The position numbers and the translations under genes were made by a program. The notes below the pieces were generated by a model, which had not been told where the DNA came from, ran no database searches, and saw only the letters and a list, made by a program, of their open reading frames with translations. A DNA stretch of 19,726 nt from NCBI GenBank assembly GCA_030615235.1, contig JAUWZR010000018.1, forward strand, positions 1 through 19,726, in the 5' to 3' direction. Numbering within the stretch: position 1 is the stretch's first letter; every line of letters starts with the position of its first letter. This document shows, piece by piece, positions 15,513 through 19,726 of the stretch. The stretch is from Promethearchaeota archaeon. GTDB lineage: Archaea > Asgardarchaeota > Lokiarchaeia > Sigyniarchaeales > SOKP01.

Positions 15513-16910
15513 TTATATTAAGAATTGATTAAAAATATAATTTGGATGATAATAAACGGAAACATTGTAATCATTAAATGTAGGTAATATCCGATCCAAT
15601 TCAAAATCGAGTTCTACATAAACCAGTAAAGTATCGGATACTCTATTGTAGGATATTTTTAGATTGAGGTCGCCTACGCCAATTCCCATAGCATGGATAA
15701 AATCTAAATCCCATTCAATATACAAAAGCTTTTCGCTGGACACCGGAAGAGTATCAAAATTAATCGTTAGGTTCCTCGATTCATTTAAATATATATACTT
15801 TATATTGAATAAATCTATCGTGGTAACATCATGTTCTTGTATAAACATTGAATAATTTCCAGATACTCTTACATTGTATGGGAAAAAATCCATACCCCAA
15901 TTACAGAACCTTAACCATTTGAAGCAATTAACATAATGTACCCACGCCTCGCCGCTAGTAGATCTTGCTGTAATATTATATGAATCTAAAGAGGCGTCAT
16001 TTATAATAGGCGTTTGATAATAGTTTTCGCTAATTTCCTCATATGTATTAACAGATTTAGATAATCTAGTGGTACCATTAACTGTAAATAATGATATATC
16101 ACCACGCATAATCTCTAATGGACACCAAAACTTTATCTTTATATCACTATTCGAATTGACATTAATGTTGACATTTTGAGATTTATTAAAATGATTCATC
16201 CAATGTAATCTAGTGTATCCTATGTTTGAGGATACATTAAAATCCGCCATTGATTTAAACTTGATGTTCCAAATGTCAAACAATTGAATACCTGAGTTAG
16301 AGTGACAAAAGAAATTCTTAAAAAAATTAACATGGTCTAACGTTAGTTCTATATCTCCTGAATCAGTCGATATTTCAAAATCATTTTCAATATTACATTT
16401 GTTCAACTTAATATTTAGGTTTCCAGAACTGGTCCTAAAATAAAAATCTTTAATGTCAATATCAAAAGCATCGAAATTAACATTGCCATTTTGAGTATTG
16501 GATATAAAACTATAAGCAGTATAACTTGGATTGAAAAAAATATTTAGATTCAAACTTAATATTTGATTAATATCCACAAGGGAATTAATATTTATAACCA
16601 TTCGAGAGTTCTTAATAGTATATGTTATTTGAATAGATATTTGGGGAAGATATAGTCCCGTGTGGGTTATATTCCATTCTACTTCTATTAGATTTGTTGA
16701 GTCTTTATTTAATTCTATTATATTGATATTACCCCCTGCAACTTGATTATTTATCTCAACTTCGGATACAAATTTTCCAAATCTTGAAATCTTAATAGAA
16801 CCAGTACCATTTTTTACAGGTATATTCAATAAAATAATGAATGTGGTCAGAAATAAAGCTATTACAATACTAAAACCCAAAATAATTGTTCTGAAATATG
16901 GGTTTCTCAT
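15513..16910 (-). CDS. Membrane-anchored beta-solenoid protein with internal duplication
   Basis: I do not recognise a named family; the repeat style resembles DUF4097-type adhesin or cell-surface domains. The 465 residues begin with one membrane anchor (about 8-30), and the rest is probably outside the cytoplasm, with many N-X-S/T sequons. A beta module at about 70-137 is followed by solenoid repeats of 22-25 residues with Ser-Gly/Asn turns: NTQNGNVNFD (138), TSSGNLNIKL (160), TDSGDIELTL (182), SNSGIQLFDI (204), then about 227 and 252. A second copy of the first module (VEWN, ISYN, FFNPSY-like HPNY) occupies about 395-461, so the protein ends where a new solenoid would begin. The ATG at 16908-16910 is clear. 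It is downstream of EF-1A, with a 263-base gap, and appears to be a separate unit. A surface structural role is inferred. Confidence 0.7.
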   Translation of the reverse strand: MRNPYFRTIILGFSIVIALFLTTFIILLNIPVKNGTGSIKISRFGKFVSEVEINNQVAGGNINIIELNKDSTNLIEVEWNITHTGLYLPQISIQITYTIKNSRMVININSLVDINQILSLNLNIFFNPSYTAYSFISNTQNGNVNFDAFDIDIKDFYFRTSSGNLNIKLNKCNIENDFEISTDSGDIELTLDHVNFFKNFFCHSNSGIQLFDIWNIKFKSMADFNVSSNIGYTRLHWMNHFNKSQNVNINVNSNSDIKIKFWCPLEIMRGDISLFTVNGTTRLSKSVNTYEEISENYYQTPIINDASLDSYNITARSTSGEAWVHYVNCFKWLRFCNWGMDFFPYNVRVSGNYSMFIQEHDVTTIDLFNIKYIYLNESRNLTINFDTLPVSSEKLLYIEWDLDFIHAMGIGVGDLNLKISYNRVSDTLLVYVELDFELDRILPTFNDYNVSVYYHPNYIFNQFLI

Positions 16911-16945
16911 AATTTCATTTTGGTTTTACTTTAGTTCGAAATGGG

Positions 16946-16980
16946 TTAAAAAAGTTAATAAATGTCAACTTAAAAAAGTT
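16946..16980. repeat. Pair of 11-bp direct repeats upstream of the solenoid gene
   Basis: TTAAAAAAGTT occurs at 16946-16956 and again at 16970-16980, 36-70 nt before the start of the solenoid-protein gene. The position suits a regulator site, but the A-rich core makes chance recurrence plausible. Apart from this pair and the EF-1A terminator candidate at its far end, I see nothing in the 16911-17173 gap. Confidence 0.3.
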
Positions 16981-17151
16981 TGGATGATGATTTTAGATAA
17001 ATTCATAATTTGAATCGTAATCAAAAATTAGAACCCAGAATTAGATGGTTTTGTATTAAACGTACATATATTTAATTTTTACTTAAAGCTAATAGAAATT
17101 AGATGAGCAGAAAACAACAAATAAAAATAAATTAAAATTAAATAGTAATTA

Positions 17152-17176
17152 AAAAAAATCAAAGAAAGATTCTTTA
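17152..17176 (-). terminator. Candidate terminator at the end of the EF-1A gene
   Basis: Read on the minus strand, a hairpin with six-base arms (AAAGAA and TTCTTT, loop of 3) overlaps the EF-1A stop codon and is followed by GA and a run of eight T. Archaeal polymerases can stop at T runs alone. The evidence is structural only. Confidence 0.45.
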
Positions 17177-18484
17177 TTCTTCTGATGGTCCTGTTTCAAG
17201 GTCCTTAACAATTCCTACACAGGATGTTCTTGACATATCCCGTACCGCAAATCGCCCGAGCTCGGGAAAATCTTCGTATTTTTCAATGCAAAGTTTTTTA
17301 ATTGGCTGTAGTTTGACGATTGCTGCATCGTTCTTCTTGAGAAATTTCGGATTGTCCTCGATTACGGCACCAGTCTTCTGATCTAACTTTTTGTTTAGCT
17401 CGATAAACTTAGCAGCTACTTGAGCTGTATGAGCGTGAACTACGGGGGTGTATCCTTGAGCAATAGCTGTTGGATGCCAAATAACAATTATTTGTCCAGT
17501 CCAGTTCCCCTTTGGAGTGACTACAGTTGGGGGTTTGTCCGGATGGCCCATGACATCGCCACGACCCACATCCTCCATAGAAATTCCTCTAATGCTAAAA
17601 CCGATGTTATCACCTGGTTCTGCTACGTCTTGCTCCTCGTGGTGCATTTCGATGCTTCTTATTTCGCCTACAAAGCCAGTTGGCATTATAACAATTTTAT
17701 CATTCTTCTTCAATACACCAGTTTCTACTCTTCCAACAGGGACGACTCCAGTACCTTTAATATTATAAGCGTCTTGAATTGGAATTCTTAAAGGTTTACC
17801 AGTAGGTTTTGGAGGAAGTTCAAAGGTATCAATCGCTTCAATTAAGGTTGGACCTTCGTACCATGAAAGTTTATCATCCTTCTCTGTAAGGTTTTCAGCT
17901 TTAATACCGCTAACAGGTATAAACGGAATTTTTTTGACTGGAAAACCGATATTTTTTAGGAGATCAGAAACAGCGTCTTTCACTTCATTATAACGCTCTT
18001 CGCTATAATCATAGGCGTCTGCTTTATTAACTGCAACAACTAATTGCTTAACACCTAGAGTTTGGGCTAAATAAGCGTGTTCTCGAGTTTGACCATTTGC
18101 TGCAACACCGACTTCCATTTCGCCTTTCTTTCCAGAAACGACTAAAATTGCGGCGTCAGCTTGAGAGGCACCAGTGATCATGTTCTTTACGAAGTCAGCA
18201 TGACCCGGAGCGTCAATAATGGTAAAATATTTTGAATTAGTTTCGAATTTTCGGAATGCTAAATCAATAGTAATACCACGTTGTCGCTCTTCTTTTAGTC
18301 GGTCAAAGACATATGCATATGACCAAGATTCTCTATCATATTCTTTTGCTAACTTCTCAAGCTCTCGTGCTTCTCTGTCTGATATAGCTCCAGTTTTAAT
18401 GAGCATTGCGCCCATCATGGTGGATTTGCCGTGATCTATATGACCTATTATAACAAGGTTTAAATGTGGTTTATCAGTTGGCAT
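17174..18484 (-). CDS. tuf: Translation elongation factor 1-alpha (aEF1A)
   Basis: This GTPase delivers aminoacyl-tRNA to the ribosomal A site. The 436 residues are complete for an archaeal EF-1A: G1 GHIDHGKS (14-21), the switch region with RGITIDLAF (69-77), G3 DAPGH (91-95), G4 NKAD (153-156) and G5 SGIK (192-195), followed by beta-barrel domains 2 and 3 starting near 228. The G4 box reads NKAD where NKMD is usual; the essential N, K and D remain. The ATG (18482-18484) is not preceded by a clear Shine-Dalgarno site. A 194-base gap upstream carries TATA-like sequence and an inverted repeat, consistent with its own strong promoter. It is followed by a candidate terminator. Confidence 0.98.
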   Translation of the reverse strand: MPTDKPHLNLVIIGHIDHGKSTMMGAMLIKTGAISDREARELEKLAKEYDRESWSYAYVFDRLKEERQRGITIDLAFRKFETNSKYFTIIDAPGHADFVKNMITGASQADAAILVVSGKKGEMEVGVAANGQTREHAYLAQTLGVKQLVVAVNKADAYDYSEERYNEVKDAVSDLLKNIGFPVKKIPFIPVSGIKAENLTEKDDKLSWYEGPTLIEAIDTFELPPKPTGKPLRIPIQDAYNIKGTGVVPVGRVETGVLKKNDKIVIMPTGFVGEIRSIEMHHEEQDVAEPGDNIGFSIRGISMEDVGRGDVMGHPDKPPTVVTPKGNWTGQIIVIWHPTAIAQGYTPVVHAHTAQVAAKFIELNKKLDQKTGAVIEDNPKFLKKNDAAIVKLQPIKKLCIEKYEDFPELGRFAVRDMSRTSCVGIVKDLETGPSEE

Positions 18485-18554
18485 TTTAAATCAATTTCCT
18501 CTACTTATTATTAGGTTTGATAATTTAATATGAAATTATAAAATATAATTTTAG

Positions 18555-18577
18555 ATTAAATGATAACTACATTTAAT
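18555..18577. repeat. Inverted repeat in the EF-1A upstream region
   Basis: ATTAAATG, a 7-nt spacer, then CATTTAAT: perfect 8-bp arms, 71-93 nt before the EF-1A ATG. If the TATA-like box at 18582-18599 is used, the repeat would fall at or just after the transcription start and could form a leader hairpin. The arms are mostly A and T, so chance is quite possible. Confidence 0.3.
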
Positions 18578-18581
18578 GATC

Positions 18582-18599
18582 TCAAATATATATTTTTTA
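18582..18599 (-). promoter_or_regulatory. Candidate TATA box upstream of EF-1A
   Basis: On the minus strand this reads AAAAATATATATTTG, about 100-115 nt before the ATG. If it is the real promoter the mRNA has a leader of roughly 70-80 nt. Another AT-rich stretch nearer the gene could serve instead. Confidence 0.35.
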
Positions 18600-18678
18600 C
18601 TATAATTTCTAGCATTAGATCGAAAGGAAGCACTAGATAAATTTGTTGAGTAAGAATTGATTTATCATTTCCAATATT

Positions 18679-19134
18679 CTAATTAGTAAAATATACCCCT
18701 TTAAGATCTGAATATAATTCATCTTTATTTTTTCTAAGAAAGTCGAAAATTTGATGAATTTCTTTCAAGAAATGAACTTTAATCCCTTCATTATTTATAG
18801 TTTTAGTTTCAATTTTTTCTTTCAAAAATTGATCGAAAACGACATTCATCTCAAGTATGTTTATTCTCGTTTCTTTAAAGTAATCTAATAGGTGATGCAA
18901 GTAATATGCTTTAACATACGAATTATGGTCATATTCTTCTTCTAAGTCTTTCTGATGAAAAAAATTCAACTGCTTTGCTGCAGTACTTTCGTATTCCTCT
19001 ACGGAAAAATCATTTTCGCTCTTTTTAAATGCCCAAGAAGTTCCATAATCGATGTTTCTATTTACAAAATCAGCGATAAATTTGTCAATTCCCGCCTTTT
19101 TTGCCCATTTACTGTGCACGATCCAGTTTGGCAT
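18679..19134 (-). CDS. Unidentified His-rich alpha-helical protein
   Basis: I do not recognise this 151-residue protein. It opens with MPNWIVHSKWAKKAG and is predicted to be mostly helical, with H7, H60, H70, the pair H80-H81 in YYLHHLLDYF (77-86), D84, H121 and H127. The spread of His and Asp along helices suggests a metal site, of the general kind seen in helical zinc hydrolases such as the phospholipase C/P1 nuclease fold or HD-type enzymes; this is a guess from composition. There is no signal peptide, so it is probably cytoplasmic. The ATG at 19132-19134 is the only clear start. It lies upstream of EF-1A on the same strand with a 194-base gap, and divergent from aIF2-alpha. Confidence 0.65.
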   Translation of the reverse strand: MPNWIVHSKWAKKAGIDKFIADFVNRNIDYGTSWAFKKSENDFSVEEYESTAAKQLNFFHQKDLEEEYDHNSYVKAYYLHHLLDYFKETRINILEMNVVFDQFLKEKIETKTINNEGIKVHFLKEIHQIFDFLRKNKDELYSDLKGVYFTN

Positions 19135-19253
19135 TTTTAGATCAATTTATATTTGGTTCTAGACTATAAATTTGATAGAGAATAGTAAAAAAAAAACTTT
19201 TTCTAATATTTGTTTAATAAAAGTAAAAAGTTATAGTTCGTTAAATTACATAG

Positions 19254-19263
19254 AAATATAAAA
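19254..19263 (+). promoter_or_regulatory. Candidate TATA box for aIF2-alpha
   Basis: AAATATAAAA is centred about 30 nt before the ATG at 19288, and there is no Shine-Dalgarno sequence before that ATG. This matches a leaderless archaeal promoter. Confidence 0.45.
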
Positions 19264-19287
19264 AAAAATAAAAAGCTTGTAGATATC

Positions 19288-19726
19288 ATGGTCAAAAATA
19301 GAAATCCGTTTCCTAAAGAGGGTGCGTTTATCATGGGGCGAGTTGTCGATATCCAAAAACAATATATTTATGTGGACTTGCCAGATTATAATGGCCTCCC
19401 ATCAGAAGAAAAGGCAAGAGGAATGATTCATATAAGTGAAATTTCAAGTAGATGGGTTAAAAATATTAGAAGCGTCGTGAGGATTGGTCAGAGATTAGTA
19501 TTGAGAGTTGTGAAAGTCGTTCCTGATAAGGGACAGATTGACCTCTCTTTAAGACGCGTAAATTCAGCCCAAAAAGATTTGATAGCAAAAGAACATAAAT
19601 ATGCAAATAAATTTGAGAATCTCCTACAGTTTTTAACTGAAACAGAAGGAATTGATCTAACCCTAGATCACGCTTATGAGTTAATAGGTTGGCCCATAAA
19701 AGAACAATTTGATTTTTATCAAGAAG
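19288..19726 (+). CDS. eif2a: Translation initiation factor 2 alpha subunit (partial, 3' end outside window)
   Basis: This is the alpha subunit of the initiator-tRNA carrier aIF2. The first 146 residues are present and the frame runs open through the window edge, so about half of a usual 260-275-residue protein is seen. An S1 domain occupies about 10-92 (GRVVDIQKQYIYVDL at 17-31, MIHISEIS at 46-53, KGQIDLSLRRV near 82-92), followed by the start of the helical domain (ELIGWPIKEQFDFY). The residue matching the eukaryotic regulatory Ser51 is a serine here (S53 in ISEISSRW), and S54 matches the site reported phosphorylated in an archaeal homologue. Translation runs without a break from ATG 19288. 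Divergent from the His-rich protein. Confidence 0.93.
   Translation, partial: MVKNRNPFPKEGAFIMGRVVDIQKQYIYVDLPDYNGLPSEEKARGMIHISEISSRWVKNIRSVVRIGQRLVLRVVKVVPDKGQIDLSLRRVNSAQKDLIAKEHKYANKFENLLQFLTETEGIDLTLDHAYELIGWPIKEQFDFYQE

Noticed and set aside
17420..17791. Open frames on the plus strand inside EF-1A
   Set aside because: They are antisense to a fully conserved gene, show no family likeness and have no ribosome site.

Overview
The window is AT-rich and densely coded, and it is archaeal. Evidence for this is an archaeal/eukaryotic information-processing set: clamp-loader small subunit, EF-1A, aIF2-alpha, RNA polymerase subunit Rpo11 and exosome subunit Csl4. Several features point to an Asgard archaeon, possibly Lokiarchaeia-like: a small Arf-type GTPase with the WDLGGQ and NKQD boxes, an STT3 oligosaccharyltransferase whose catalytic part reads like the eukaryotic enzyme, a METTL5-type rRNA methyltransferase, and surface proteins unlike any family I know. 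The lineage call is inference from protein content; no rRNA is present. Initiation is mixed: several genes have GGTG or GAGG Shine-Dalgarno-like sites and often TTG or GTG starts, while others have a TATA-like box about 25-30 nt before the ATG, as in leaderless archaeal genes.

Layout. Positions 147-2032 (minus) hold two overlapping permease genes of the DppB/DppC type. Then come uvrB (2115-4118, minus) and a very long STT3/AglB (4245-8123, minus). truA (8308-9165, plus) runs into the 3' end of the RFC small subunit (9118-10089, minus). Enolase (10205-11509, plus) converges with a METTL5-type gene (11516-12148, minus). An RNA-centred plus-strand block follows: csl4, an unidentified 73-residue protein, rpo11, a small RNase III-fold protein and a DUF99 protein (12268-14820). 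It converges on the Arf-like GTPase (14839-15315, minus). Next are a membrane-anchored beta-solenoid protein (15513-16910), EF-1A (17174-18484) and a His-rich unknown (18679-19134), all minus. The start of aIF2-alpha (19288 onward, plus) is cut by the window edge. No tRNA, rRNA, CRISPR array, transposase or prophage gene was seen, and no gap without a gene exceeds 300 bases.

How the genes fit together. Most encode housekeeping RNA and protein synthesis: RNA polymerase, exosome, rRNA and tRNA modification, initiation and elongation. The membrane side consists of N-glycosylation and two permease-like proteins, and the surface side of the solenoid protein. The points most worth a second look are the permease pair, in which both members have lost the EAA loop that normally contacts the ATPase; the eukaryote-like STT3 with five extra beta-sandwich repeats; Rpo11 with a long acidic tail; the small unknown gene between csl4 and rpo11; and an internal duplication in the solenoid protein.
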